DNA from: Cubamyces lactineus
Lineage: Eukaryota; Basidiomycota; Agaricomycetes; Polyporales; Polyporaceae
Direction of reading: 5' to 3'
Assembly (NCBI GenBank): GCA_022376465.1
Contig: JACDTU010000023.1
Coordinates: 248,001 to 312,000, forward strand
Length of the DNA stretch: 64,000 nt
A program made the position numbers and the translations under genes. The notes under the pieces were generated by a model. It saw only the letters and a program-made list of their open reading frames with translations. It made no database searches and had not been told where the DNA came from. This document shows, one piece after another, positions 1-11,419 of this stretch; within the stretch, counting starts at the first letter, position 1, and every line of letters begins with the position of its first letter.

Positions 1-219
1 TCGCGACATATGGTGTCATAGATATAGAACCCTCTGGAAGGATCCGTAGCAGTGTAGAACGCAACGGAAAGATGGAGGGAATGAAAGAATGTCCAACTAC
101 AGTACATACACTGAGCAGTCCATAAAAGGAATAAAGTCCATGCTGTGCACGTTGTAGGCGCCACAGCCACAAGGTCCACATTCCCGGTCCGGCACAGCCG
201 ACAACCTGGAAGTTCAACA
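1..219 (-). repeat. Copia-1 3' LTR, cut by the window edge
   Basis: These 219 bases match 5785-6003 base for base except for one substitution near position 108. The right-hand edge ends TTCAACA, so in element orientation the LTR starts TGTTGAAC. A purine-rich tract lies just inside (220-229, GAGTGGGAG read on the minus strand), as expected for the polypurine tract. About 317 bp of this LTR and its target-site duplication lie outside the window. The near identity with the other LTR points to a recent insertion. Confidence 0.93.
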
Positions 220-230
220 CTCCCACTCGT

Positions 231-3200
231 TCAAACTGCGGAGGGAGAGACTAGACCAATCGCCTTTCTGAAGCGCTCCAATATAGAGAAGGAGACATTC
301 TTCGTCAAGGAATCAGCTAGTTGATCCTCTGTCGCTACGTAGAAGATGTCGATCGTCCCTAACTCAGCCTGTTCGCGAGTGTAGTGGTACTGGACGTCGA
401 CGTGCTTCGTGCGACGCTCGGTGACTGGATTAACCGATAAGAAGATGGACCCTTGGTTGTCGAGACACAAGGGTGTAGGGCGAGAGATGTCGTCCCCCAA
501 CTCTTCACCAAACGTGCGAAGCCATACAACTTGACGACAAGCGTCTGATGCAGCCTTGTATTCCGCCTCGGTCGAGGAGAGCGAAACAGTCGGCTGTTTC
601 CTAGACTGCCAGGAAATAGCGCCGCCCGCCATCAAGAAGACGTAAGCTCCAGTGGACCTGCGGTCATCCCGGTCCTCAGCCCAGTCCGAGTCTGAATAAC
701 CCAAAAGACCGTCATTCGAGGAACCGAAGTAACGCAACCGGTAGTCTTTGGTCCCTTGCAGGTACCGCAGAACATACTTGGCATAGTTCCAGTGTGCGTC
801 ACTAGGATTAGAGTTGTACTGAGACAACTTCTGGACCGCGAAGGAGATATCCGGACGTGTACCCAAAGTCGCATAGAGCAGACTGCCAATTAGGCTCTGG
901 TACCGTTTCCGGGAGTGATCGGCGGCGGTGTGACTAGATTTCTCCAGTACAGCACCAGCAGGGAGAGGAGTGCGAGCCGGCTTGCAGTCGGCCATGTCAA
1001 AACGTTCGAGAACGGACTGGATGTAGTCTATCTGGTCGATGTCGATCGTTCGAGCTTTACGATCGCGAACAATGTTCAGACCAAGAAAACGCGAGACAGG
1101 ACCCAGATCCGTCATCTTGAACCGCTGCATCAAGGCCTCCTTGGTAGCCTTGATATGGCCAGGCTTGTCACCCATGAGGAGTAGATCGTCGACATACAGA
1201 ACAATGATCGTGACGGAATCCCCCCTATGTTGCCGATATACGTAGACTCCGGCATCAGAGTATGTCCGTATGAATCCCAGATCTAGCAAGATTTGGTGTA
1301 TCTTGGCGTTCCATTGACGAGACGCCTGCTTCAAGCCGTAGATAGCTTTCAGCAACAGACACACGAAGTTTTCCTTGCCAGGAACAACCCAGCCCTCAGG
1401 CTGTTCCATGTAGATCTCCTCCTCTAAGTCGCCGTTCAAGAACGCAGTTTTGACATCCATCGACTCGATGTCCCAGTCCTCAAGCGCAGCGTGCACAAGG
1501 AGGTAACGAATCGACTCAAAACGCGCAACAGGCAAAAAGGTTTCATTGTAATCCTCCCCCCAGACCTGAGTAAAACCCTTGGCCACAAGACGAGCCTTGT
1601 ACCGACCATCATGCTTGATGTCATACACCCAACGATTGGCGACGACTTGTCGGTTCTTTGGCCTAGGCACAAGAAGCCAGGTCTTGTTCTCAATGAGCGA
1701 GTCGTACTCTGCTTTCTCAGCTGCACGCCACTTCTCCGCGTCTGGAGATGCCATGGCTTGTCGATGAGAGTTAGGAATGCCAGGCTTATGGGTTGTGGCA
1801 GCGAGCATCGCAATGATAGACTGTACAACTTGTTCATCGTCCTCCAAGTTCCCTTTCGCATCTGTACGAGCATCAACCTTTGCAGGTGGCTCATCACCAT
1901 ACACGCTGTCCCTGTAGCGCTGAGGTCTAGGAACATTCTCGCGACGAGGGCGATCACGCGCTATGCTAGGACCTCCCACTGGCTCATGACGATTCCGCTG
2001 ATGGTTAGGTCGCGGTGGAGGAACAGCAGGTGGTGGATCACGTTGTTGCGGAGGAGGGGGAGCAGGTTGCTCTGGAGGTGTAGGAGGCACAGGAGGTGCG
2101 GCCTCCGGGAGAGGAATAGGAAGAGGGATATCGATCTCGAAGTTTTCAGGCTCAGCATTGGAGGCATTGTCTGAAGGGACTTCTTGATCTGAGAACGGAC
2201 TATCGTCTGGGGTAACAGGACGATTGCCAGGAATCTTGCGTGCAGGAAAAGACTCTTCGTCGAAGATCACATCGCGAGATACAACGATAGAGTGGGTGGC
2301 TGGATTCCAGAATTTATACCCCTTGGAACCCTGCTCATACCTGACAAAGATCATCTCGACAGCCTTCTTGTCAAGTTTTCCTTTGCGCTTGTCCTTATGC
2401 ACGTGAACGTAGGTTTTGCAGCCAAAAACGCGGAAATAGGACACATCAGGGATGGTCCCATCCCACAGAGTGATGGGGCACCGCCATTTCAGGCGACGCA
2501 TAGGCTGACGATTATAGATATGAACGGCTGCCTCGATAGCGAGTTGCCAGAAACCGTGACTAAGTCCAGCGTGGTGAAGCATAGACAGAGCCTTCTCAGT
2601 GATTGTACAGTTCCAGCGTTCAGCACGTCCATTCTGCTGAGGCGAATCAGGCATGGTTTTGTGGTGCTCGATCCCTAATCTGCGGAGAAGTTCAGAGAAC
2701 TCGTTTGACGTGTACTCCCCACCACGATCAGAGCAGACTCGCTTGATTTTCCTCCCAGTTTGATTCTCGGCCCAAGCCTTGAAGTCCTTGAACACTTTGA
2801 AGGCGTCCGACTTGTACTTCAGGAAATAAGCACGGGCGAGACCGGAGTAGTCATCAATGAAGCTAGCGAAGTACTTGAATCCGCTGCCAACTGACACAGT
2901 GCGCATTGGCCCATCAAGATCAGTGTGGACGAGCTTGAGAGGCTCAGTCGCACGCTTTTCTGATGGCGGGAAAGGGAGTCTGTGGGATTTGCCAAAGGCA
3001 CAACCCTCACACGGTTCATCATCCGCAGGATCAAGCTGGTCAACACCCTTTACGTTCTTAGGCAGGTGGCGAAGAGGCTCCTTGCCTGCATGACCAAAGC
3101 GACGATGCCAGGTCTTGTAACTGCGAACGTTTAGGTGGACATGCCTGTTCAGGATAATCTCCAGAGTCAAATCATAGAGATTGCTCGCAGGATTGTACGG

Positions 3201-4952
3201 TGCCTCAAGGATCTTTCGACCCTTGATGCGAATCGTCGAGCCTGAGTCGACAGCGCCTTCCGGCTGCTTGTCGAAGATCATCATCTTCCTCGCTCCTTGG
3301 AAGAGAGAATAACCATTCTTCTCAATGGTACCAGTGGAGAACAGTCGTGCAGAGGCCTGAGGCACATAGCAGACGTTCGGAAGAGTGATAGTCCACCGTT
3401 GACCATCGACAAGAGTCTCAGCTTTAACAGTGCCTTGACCGAGTCCCTGAATAACCGAACCTTCGCCAGATGAGGCGGTATTGAAGGTCAGCGGTTTGTC
3501 GAAGGGTTCATACTCGGTGAAGTCGTCAAAGCACCAAGTGACGTGCTGAGATGCGCCAGAGTCCATCAGCCAACGAGTATACCGCACACCAGCAGCAGCT
3601 TTCGCCGCATCATAGAAAGAAGCGTGCATGTTAGAGCCGGATTCAGCTACAAGTACATTGGCCGAGACGTGCGCATGGTCATGAGAATTGTCCTTTCCCT
3701 TCCCTTTGTCCTTCTCCTTATCCTTGTCCTTCTTCTTGCCACCGTTGCCCTTACCCTTGTTGCCCTTAGGGCGAAGCTCGGGGTGCTTCTTGTAGCAAGT
3801 CGACTCATGATGGGTCTGACTGCCACAGAAGTTGCAGGGGCCGGACGGCTTGGGCTTGGTCTTGGAGATCCGAGCAGCGGACTGACCGGTCTTGCGCATG
3901 GCTTCCTCAGAGAGAGACTTCTCGAGGATGACGTCGACGGTGATCTTGTCGAGGTCCATAGTGGCCATGAGCGCAGAGATCATAGGTCGGTAGGACTCCG
4001 GGACCTTGGAGAGAAGGATGAGGGCCTGAATGTTGTCCTCTAACTTCAGGCCGTTGGTCGAGATCTCGCGGATACGCGTGACGATCCGACTCATCTGATC
4101 CTGAAGCGAACGCTGGTCTGACATGCGAGACTCGCTGATGAGCGACTCGAAGAGACCCCAAACGTGCGCAGAGTTCGGTTTCCCAAACTTGTCTTTCAGC
4201 GCATCCCACATTTCTTTGGCAGTGAGATTGGCCGGAGAGGAGGTGCCATTGGTCGTCTTCGTTTCGAGGAGATAGTGGAAGCTAGGCCCAGTCCGCATGA
4301 AGAGCAGACCGCATGCCTGAGCATTCTTCTTCCTATACTCCTTGCGCTCCTCAGCGTCGGTAGGTTCAGTCGTCTCCGAAGAGACTACATCCCAGCAGTT
4401 CATGAACATGAGGAGACCCTTCATCTTTGCAGCCCAGTCGGCGTACTGGCTGGCCGAAGAAAGGAGAGGGACGGATTCAGGTTTGATGTCGCCCATAGTG
4501 AGGAGAAAGAATTGGGGCGAATCGACAAGGTTCTCGGTGAGATCGAGTGTAGGAAGTGGAGATTGTGGAGGCGCGAATTGGAGAGGCGCGTCCGGAGGAA
4601 GGGGTGTGGGAGCAAGGAGAGGTGAAAGCTCGTAGACTGATTCTAGGTCTTCTTCTTCTTCTGTTGAAGAAGGAGGAAGCGGAGTAACTTGCCAAGGTTC
4701 TGGGACTACAGCCCAGAGGTTACCGGGTGGAGGCTCTTGAAGGTTCTGGTAGCGATTAGGACAGGGGAAGCTATCGCAAGCAAAGTAGCTGTCGTCTTCT
4801 GGGTCGTAGTAACGGTCGAGGTTCTCGTCAACGTCGAAGAAGTGGATAAGCCCAGAACAATCAAAGGCAGATGATTCTGAAGGGTTGTCGAGAGTGGCGT
4901 CGACTTCCTCCTCAGAGTCTATGGCAAGAGGTTCCGCTGTGGTCGGCTCCAA
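231..4952 (-). CDS. Copia-1 Gag-Pol polyprotein, intact
   Basis: A single 1573-residue frame encodes all the proteins a Ty1/Copia retrotransposon needs for reverse transcription and integration. Domains in order: UBN2-like gag; zinc knuckle C-x2-C-x4-H-x4-C from about residue 373; aspartic protease DSGA near 463; integrase with an HHCC zinc region then HTDLDG, DDYSG and DRGGEY; reverse transcriptase with KARLVAKGF and YVDD near 1252; RNase H with SDSDW, STEAEY and KHVDVQYH. Integrase precedes RT, which is diagnostic for Copia. No stop or frameshift is seen, the length is normal and the LTRs are nearly identical, so the element may still be autonomous. The ATG at 4952 follows a leader of about 500 bp. 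Confidence 0.95.
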   Translation of the reverse strand: MEPTTAEPLAIDSEEEVDATLDNPSESSAFDCSGLIHFFDVDENLDRYYDPEDDSYFACDSFPCPNRYQNLQEPPPGNLWAVVPEPWQVTPLPPSSTEEEEDLESVYELSPLLAPTPLPPDAPLQFAPPQSPLPTLDLTENLVDSPQFFLLTMGDIKPESVPLLSSASQYADWAAKMKGLLMFMNCWDVVSSETTEPTDAEERKEYRKKNAQACGLLFMRTGPSFHYLLETKTTNGTSSPANLTAKEMWDALKDKFGKPNSAHVWGLFESLISESRMSDQRSLQDQMSRIVTRIREISTNGLKLEDNIQALILLSKVPESYRPMISALMATMDLDKITVDVILEKSLSEEAMRKTGQSAARISKTKPKPSGPCNFCGSQTHHESTCYKKHPELRPKGNKGKGNGGKKKDKDKEKDKGKGKDNSHDHAHVSANVLVAESGSNMHASFYDAAKAAAGVRYTRWLMDSGASQHVTWCFDDFTEYEPFDKPLTFNTASSGEGSVIQGLGQGTVKAETLVDGQRWTITLPNVCYVPQASARLFSTGTIEKNGYSLFQGARKMMIFDKQPEGAVDSGSTIRIKGRKILEAPYNPASNLYDLTLEIILNRHVHLNVRSYKTWHRRFGHAGKEPLRHLPKNVKGVDQLDPADDEPCEGCAFGKSHRLPFPPSEKRATEPLKLVHTDLDGPMRTVSVGSGFKYFASFIDDYSGLARAYFLKYKSDAFKVFKDFKAWAENQTGRKIKRVCSDRGGEYTSNEFSELLRRLGIEHHKTMPDSPQQNGRAERWNCTITEKALSMLHHAGLSHGFWQLAIEAAVHIYNRQPMRRLKWRCPITLWDGTIPDVSYFRVFGCKTYVHVHKDKRKGKLDKKAVEMIFVRYEQGSKGYKFWNPATHSIVVSRDVIFDEESFPARKIPGNRPVTPDDSPFSDQEVPSDNASNAEPENFEIDIPLPIPLPEAAPPVPPTPPEQPAPPPPQQRDPPPAVPPPRPNHQRNRHEPVGGPSIARDRPRRENVPRPQRYRDSVYGDEPPAKVDARTDAKGNLEDDEQVVQSIIAMLAATTHKPGIPNSHRQAMASPDAEKWRAAEKAEYDSLIENKTWLLVPRPKNRQVVANRWVYDIKHDGRYKARLVAKGFTQVWGEDYNETFLPVARFESIRYLLVHAALEDWDIESMDVKTAFLNGDLEEEIYMEQPEGWVVPGKENFVCLLLKAIYGLKQASRQWNAKIHQILLDLGFIRTYSDAGVYVYRQHRGDSVTIIVLYVDDLLLMGDKPGHIKATKEALMQRFKMTDLGPVSRFLGLNIVRDRKARTIDIDQIDYIQSVLERFDMADCKPARTPLPAGAVLEKSSHTAADHSRKRYQSLIGSLLYATLGTRPDISFAVQKLSQYNSNPSDAHWNYAKYVLRYLQGTKDYRLRYFGSSNDGLLGYSDSDWAEDRDDRRSTGAYVFLMAGGAISWQSRKQPTVSLSSTEAEYKAASDACRQVVWLRTFGEELGDDISRPTPLCLDNQGSIFLSVNPVTERRTKHVDVQYHYTREQAELGTIDIFYVATEDQLADSLTKNVSFSILERFRKAIGLVSPSAV

Positions 4953-5451
4953 AACAGTTCAGAAAAAGCGCGATGATTGACTTGCTGTGTGCACCGAGAA
5001 GTCCTGGTAGATGGGAACACCTGTTCAGGAGAACCAGAGATCCAGACAGCCGAAATGCCCGAAAATCTGGGTAGAAGTTGCCAACTGTGCCCAAAAAAAC
5101 TATGTACTGCTATCCGACAAAAAGAGTATCGTAAGGAGGGTCCAGACGGTTGTCCTCCGGTCCTAAGTTCCTAAAGAACCCGGATACAAGGGCTGGCTGT
5201 CGCAAGTGCGAGGCCTGACCCAGGGATACTTGAAAGAGCTCGCTACAAGGAGCTGTACAGCCTACTGAGTACTAGGGCTATAGTAAAAGCACTCAGGGCT
5301 GCGTCACGAGCGCAGAAATGTCCCCCTGGTAGCAGTGTCGGCGGGCAACAGTCAAGAGTTAAGGAATTATGGAGGGGAGGGTGCACAACAGCGATGTCGA
5401 CGAAGGGAGGGTGCGCGCAGAGATGTCGACAGAAGCAGCAACAAGTTAGAG
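4953..5451 (-). other. Copia-1 untranslated leader
   Basis: About 500 bp between the primer-binding site and the gag ATG. I see no gene in it. It would hold packaging and dimerisation signals, but none can be identified by eye. Confidence 0.6.
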
Positions 5452-5467
5452 CGCAGGGCTCATAACC
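5452..5467 (-). other. Copia-1 primer-binding site, initiator-tRNA(Met) anticodon type
   Basis: Directly inside the right LTR the minus strand reads GGTTATGAGCCCTG. The plus strand reads CAGGGCTCATAACC, which is the anticodon stem-loop of initiator tRNA(Met) with CAT in the loop. Drosophila copia primes from a half-tRNA(iMet) at the equivalent place. The site also fixes the LTR boundary at 5468. Confidence 0.75.
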
Positions 5468-6003
5468 TGACGAACTTCTGAACCTGGAAAGGCTGGGAGC
5501 GACCTGTAAGCGACACAAAGAGAGTCTTCAGTCTGTGAGCGAACGACTCTATTGCATAATACAAGTACCTGTAAGCGACACAAAGAGAGCTACAAGTACT
5601 TGGTAAGTAACTGCATATAAAGGCATAGGCAATGAAGGAACTTACTCTTCAGTCTGTGAGCGAACAACTGAAGAGTAGGGGCGAAGAATGTCCTCCTTAT
5701 ATACTGAGAGAGGAGTGCCATGAGTAAGCGAAGAAAGGAGGCATGTGATCCCTATGTACGATGAGTAAGACCATGGTGCGAGTATCGCGACATATGGTGT
5801 CATAGATATAGAACCCTCTGGAAGGATCCGTAGCAGTGTAGAACGCAACGGAAAGATGGAGGGAATGAAAGAATGTCCAACTACAGTACGTACACTGAGC
5901 AGTCCATAAAAGGAATAAAGTCCATGCTGTGCACGTTGTAGGCGCCACAGCCACAAGGTCCACATTCCCGGTCCGGCACAGCCGACAACCTGGAAGTTCA
6001 ACA
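5468..6003 (-). repeat. Copia-1 5' LTR (536 bp)
   Basis: Plus-strand ends are TGACGAAC and TTCAACA, so the element-sense LTR is TGTTGAAC...GTTCGTCA. It is bounded inside by the primer-binding site and outside by coding sequence of the MULE gene. The internal motif TGTGAGCGAAC occurs twice (about 5534 and 5657). The other target-site duplication lies outside the window. Confidence 0.93.
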
Positions 6004-6527
6004 TAGGGAACACAAACAGCGGCAACTTCGAGCTCTTCGCTGCTGTGGCCGATGCTGATGGCTGCGGCATCCCACTTGCATTCTTATTCATCTCTACCAC
6101 GAAAGACGCTGCTGCTGGTGCCAAGGAGAAAGTCCTTACGCGCTTCCTCAGCGGACTCAAGGAACTTAGTGTTCACCCCGAATTCACGCTAACCGATAAG
6201 GACTGGTCGGAAATCAATGCGATGGCAGCCGTGTGGCCTGAGGCGAAGCCATAACTCTGCCTCTGGCATGCCCTTCGTGCGGACAAGAAGCGCCTTGCAA
6301 AGAACAAGGACACCCCTGCACCCTACGATGTTCACGCTGCGCGTCGTGAATTTGAGTTCATTGACCCTCGCTTTGTTCCCCTTGCACAACAGGATCCCGC
6401 GGATGAGCCGGTACATCTACAATCTCTTGACTAATGCAAAGTACTGATAAGAGGACTTGAATCTAGATTGCGCCCCCGCCCCCAGTGCCTGTTCCTCGCG
6501 TACGGCTGACTATTGATGGACGCCCAC
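6004..6527 (+). pseudogene. MULE-type transposase gene, middle segment, broken
   Basis: The frame is entered in mid-protein because Copia-1 sits at its left edge. It reads a transposase core including ADADG, TDKDWSEINA and AVWPEAK followed by LCLWHALRA, typical of the MULE transposases of mushrooms. The codon at 6252-6254 is TAA where the family has Gln before LCLWH, consistent with CAA to TAA. An intron at 6411-6466 (GTACAT donor, CTAAT branch, CTAG acceptor, 56 bp) leads to a proline-rich exon that runs into the hAT MITE at 6528 and resumes in frame after it. The gene is inactive in this state. Confidence 0.75.
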
Positions 6528-7210
6528 TAGTGTTGCTGTCGAGGCGAGCTGAACTCGGAACTCGCTCGAATCGAATCGTGTTCCATCAAACTCGTCCTTC
6601 CGAGGCGAGCGAGGCGAGCTGACCGAGTGGCTCGCGAGTTCCCCCATGATTAGATAAGCAAGGCTCATTGGCTAGGAGCGGGCGTCTAGCTCTCCGCCGC
6701 ACGGGTCACGGGGATGGGCGCTTGTATCACTGGGGGCGCCTGGGGACGCATTCGCCGCCTCACCAAGTCCGACCATTGGCACTAGGTAACTAGCAGTGTC
6801 CGGCACGTACATCGTATTTCTACCATGCCGTATGCTGTCATCTCGAGTATACATATAGCTTGTATGGTATACACACGTAGAGTTACACACTATGACGTCC
6901 CTGAGCTGCGGTTGCATCTCGCACGCTCCATTGACAGTGCACGCTCACATGTAAATCACTACCTGGCTTGTGTCTGCACACCAACCAAAGAAGCTTCGCA
7001 AAGCATCGTTTGGACTTGTATAGTTGGATGTTGGCCTCCAACGATACGAGCTACTGTGTGCTACTGGCTCCTCCCGGTCATGTTCTCGACGACTTTCCTT
7101 TCTTAGACAACTCGCGAGTCAGCTCGGGAAATCGACTCGCGGAGCTCGGTTTTTCGAGTTTTCCGAGTTTTCCCAGCTCGCCTCGCCTCGCTCGACTCGC
7201 GGCAACACTA
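6528..7210. mobile_element. Non-autonomous hAT element (MITE, 683 bp)
   Basis: The termini are TAGTGTTGC and GCAACACTA, perfect 9-bp inverted repeats of hAT style. ACGCCCAC is duplicated on both sides (6520-6527 and 7211-7218), the 8-bp target-site duplication typical of hAT. Subterminal regions carry repeated GAGGCGAGC/CTCGCCTCG words. There is no coding capacity. Removing the element and one duplication restores an uninterrupted reading frame in the host MULE gene, which confirms the boundaries. Confidence 0.88.
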
Positions 7211-7218
7211 ACGCCCAC

Positions 7219-8956
7219 TGGTTCTCACCCAATCGCTTCCGAAGCTCGTTCTCACACCGGAAGCAATCGCACGCGCCCTCCGGCCGCCGGCCACCACGTT
7301 TGAACCCGCAGACAGTGATGAGCTCTTCGAGCTTGAGACAGCGAGTGGGAGTACGTGCCACCCGCCCGTAACGTTATGCTCTGCAGAATCCGACCTGGAT
7401 GATGAGGAGCGCAGCGACGACGGTACTTTCTGGGGCAATCAGGCTCAGGCCATAGAGGACACGTTATGGGAGTATGATGAATGGGAGGGACTCGAGGATC
7501 TCGATGACATCCGGCGTGATGTTGAAGCTGTTGCTCAAGATCCATCTGACGCCTCTTCTGCCGAGTCTGGCCCTCGCGCATCATCTCACACATATCAGTT
7601 CTGCCCGGCAGCCCACCGGCTTCCCCTACTCCGCTTATTTGCCAAGCATGCGTCCCAGCATCCCCTGCTGCCTGAGCGCCATGGCCAGACGCGCACGGCA
7701 GAGGAGATCTATCGCGACGCCGTGTCGGAGATGTATCAGCACTGCAAAGTGAACAACCTCACAGAGGTTTGGGCATACCTCTGGAATTCATGGTACTGTT
7801 GTCAACGTTGGCGACTCTGGGCTCACTCAGCCTATCCACAGAGCGTACCACGCAAGCGGACTACGATGATCGTTGAAGCGCTTTGGCGAGGCATCAAGCG
7901 CCTAGTCCTGCACATGTACAATCGGCCGCGAGTGGATCTTGCACTTCACTCGATAGTCACGCGTGCGATTCCGCCGTACCGGCTCACGCTAGCGAAGATA
8001 CTCAAGACAGCTCGTCCGGGCCGTGCTATGCCGCTTTCGCATACCCAAACAGACCTCAAAAGAGCCTGGACCCGGTTGTCTCAAGCTCCTATCAAGGGGA
8101 AGTATAGTACGGACGTCTCTCAGTGGACCTGTGATTGTGGGGCGCAGAAGTACCATGCGCATTTGCTCTGCAAGCACCCTGTACAAGCTGTAGGACCTGT
8201 CCCAGTGTCTTGGTGGCCGACCGCTGTCCGCTATCATGTGCCGCCGTTCTACACCCCTCCAACCAACGGCGAGGTCGCTGATGCACCAGAGCTGATACGC
8301 GACCATGCGTGGCTTCCGCGAATGGCAAAGCCTTCGGCTATCCAGATTCGGAAGCGTAGGGAGCCGAGCGACGTGGACTCGGATTTTGCAATACCCGCCG
8401 TTGAGAATGTGCGCGCGTCATCACCGGTGAGTTTCCACAGTGTATCAGTGTACCTGCTACTTTTAACCAAAATTCCCTGTTTAGATCTCTTCGTCCCCAG
8501 ATAAGGCACCACCAACTGGTGCAGATGGCCTGCTGCGAACACGTGATGGAGGAGGAGGATTTGATGTAGGTGACTATTTACACGGTCCCCTTACTACCAA
8601 GACTAAGGTGATCACCCCAGCTCGATGACGAAGAAGACATACAAACTGACAACGTGCTCCGCTTGCTGCAATACGCCAAGAAAGTCATCAATGAGCAGCG
8701 TGAAAATCCAGACTCTCGCTTCCTCGAAAATGCAAAGCATCGCATGCGAGGGCTCATACGATTGCTGCATGACATCGAGCAGGACGCCGGCAACCAGGCA
8801 CCGATATCCCCCCTCACCGACCCAGAAGAATGGACCAGTGAAGAGCTCATTGGAACATTGGCTCGGGCTGCTGACATCATTGATGGACTTCGGTCTTCAG
8901 CTAACCACAAGCATCTTCGGAATGCAAAGCAGCACATTCAGGGGATCCTCCAATGG
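7219..8956 (+). pseudogene. MULE-type transposase gene, C-terminal half with SWIM zinc finger
   Basis: Continues the gene of 6004-6527 in the same frame. It contains FCPAAHRLPLLRLF, an E-W-Y region (VWAYLWNSWY), the RTTM.VE.LWR segment, and a SWIM finger, TCDCGAQKYHAHLLCKH (C-x-C, then C-x-H), which in MULE transposases serves DNA binding. Two introns fit local rules: 8427-8484 (58 bp) and 8566-8620 (55 bp). The exon from 8621 is then interrupted at 8956 by the inverted-repeat element and picks up at 12545. Apart from the inserted elements and the upstream TAA the frame is open, so decay is recent. Role inferred from family resemblance, not from a search. Confidence 0.75.
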
Positions 8957-9109
8957 CAGTCGTGGTCACCACTCATTGTTAACAATAGCCCACCTAGGTA
9001 GCAAAACCATTGTGGAAGACGTGGCCACATCAAGTACAATGATAAAATGCCTACAAGGTTTGATAATGAAGAATCACTGAATTGTAATTGGACGTGGGCT
9101 CTTTGTCAA

Positions 9110-9495
9110 TACAATATGAACAATCGTGGGGGTATTGTACATGGTTCTGAATTACAATTGGCCCACGTAGGGATGATAATAGCTGCGTTGTAGATGTTCG
9201 TGGGGGTATTGTACATCGTCCTGAATGACAATTGGCCCACGTAGGGATGATAATAACTGGATTGTCAATGTTCGTGGGGGTATTGTACATCGTCGTAGGG
9301 GCATTGTACATCGTCGTAGGGGGATTGTACATCATCGTGGGGGCATTATCAATGATCATGATTTACAAAATGCCCACGTAGGGATGATAATAACTGGATT
9401 GTCGATGTTCGTGGGGGTTATTGTACATCGTCGTACAGACATTGTACATCATTGTGGGGGTATTGTACATTGTCGTACAGGCATATTCAACACCT
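9110..9495. repeat. Subterminal minisatellite, left arm
   Basis: Tandem and interspersed copies of a unit of about 21 bp around GGGGGTATTGTACATCGTCG, alternating with a longer block containing CCCACGTAGGGATGATAAT. These are inverted copies of the array in the right arm, but fewer in number. Confidence 0.85.
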
Positions 9496-11419
9496 TCCTG
9501 CCACTCCTTCTCTAGGGCCACATTGGGGCACCCTGTTGGGCTAAATCTATATATAACATATATGTATTTGCTTTAACACATATATCTGTTTATAGCAACA
9601 CATTTGGGCAGGGAAAGTAGCCTAAAAATGCGACCCTAGGGTAGGGGCCATCAGGAGGGGACCAGTGCAGGGTGCGTAGCATGGCTCCCTCTCGGTCAAT
9701 TTCTATGAACAATATATCATTGGAAAGGTGCTTGAAAGGGCTTTCCAACGCATATTATTGCATGAGGAATAATGCAGTATTGGTAGAGATATGGACCATC
9801 GCATTTTCGCCCAAAATGGCCATTTTGGTTCCTTGATTGCTTGGCAACCAGGCATTCCCTCATGCTCCCCTTGGTACCGTTGGATTCGCGTTTTTAAGGG
9901 CTATCTAATGGTAGTAAATACATGGTATTCTGACCACATGCATTGTCACCCTCCTCCTGCCCCTCCCCCACTTTACCACCTCATAGCTCTTGCAGTTCTT
10001 TGTCTTTCTCGGTAATCTCTTTTGATCCTTGTAGTATACATAGAGAACTATGTATTTACCGCTTTTTACACCCTAATATGGCCTACTCCCAATGGAATTC
10101 ATGTAGGTGCATTTTCGCACTTTTCAGATTCTCCCCTCCATATCTCTGCACCCAGAGCAGCCATTGCCTTCGTTCTTTTTTCATTTTGTGCCTAAACACT
10201 GCTACTACATGTCTGTAGAAGCTCATTCTTATCGAATGCAGTGATCAGAATTGAGCTCCTTATCAGCTGGGGGAGGCAGATCCTGTTTTGGTTTACATCC
10301 AGCGAAATATTTTCTAATCAGATGGCACATTCATATTCTACTCGTCTATACCTACCTGGCACAACAAGAATCATGAGATTTGGATGAGTAGTTGCAGAGA
10401 TATGGCTCAGAGGCACCAAATGCTGCCTGTTCAGCAATGCACTGCATGCATTTCCGGAGCAGTGCAACTGCACATCCTGCAACTTTGGGTGTCTAGGAGG
10501 TCCATTTCCTGTAGCTCACTCAGTTCTTCACCAAATCCCATGATTCTTGTTGTGCCAGGTAGGTATAGACGAGTAGAATATGAATGTGCCATCTGATTAG
10601 AAAATATTTCGCTGGATGTAAACCAAAACAGGATCTGCCTCCCCCAGCTGATAAGGAGCTCAATTCTGATCACTGCATTCGATAAGAATGAGCTTCTACA
10701 GACATGTAGTAGCAGTGTTTAGGCACAAAATGAAAAAAGAACGAAGGCAATGGCTGCTCTGGGTGCAGAGATATGGAGGGGAGAATCTGAAAAGTGCGAA
10801 AATGCACCTACATGAATTCCATTGGGAGTAGGCCATATTAGGGTGTAAAAAGCGGTAAATACATAGTTCTCTATGTATACTACAAGGATCAAAAGAGATT
10901 ACCGAGAAAGACAAAGAACTGCAAGAGCTATGAGGTGGTAAAGTGGGGGAGGGGCAGGAGGAGGGTGACAATGCATGTGGTCAGAATACCATGTATTTAC
11001 TACCATTAGATAGCCCTTAAAAACGCGAATCCAACGGTACCAAGGGGAGCATGAGGGAATGCCTGGTTGCCAAGCAATCAAGGAACCAAAATGGCCATTT
11101 TGGGCGAAAATGCGATGGTCCATATCTCTACCAATACTGCATTATTCCTCATGCAATAATATGCGTTGGAAAGCCCTTTCAAGCACCTTTCCAATGATAT
11201 ATTGTTCATAGAAATTGACCGAGAGGGAGCCATGCTACGCACCCTGCACTGGTCCCCTCCTGATGGCCCCTACCCTAGGGTCGCATTTTTAGGCTACTTT
11301 CCCTGCCCAAATGTGTTGCTATAAACAGATATATGTGTTAAAGCAAATACATATATGTTATATATAGATTTAGCCCAACAGGGTGCCCCAATGTGGCCCT
11401 AGAGAAGGAGTGGCAGGAA

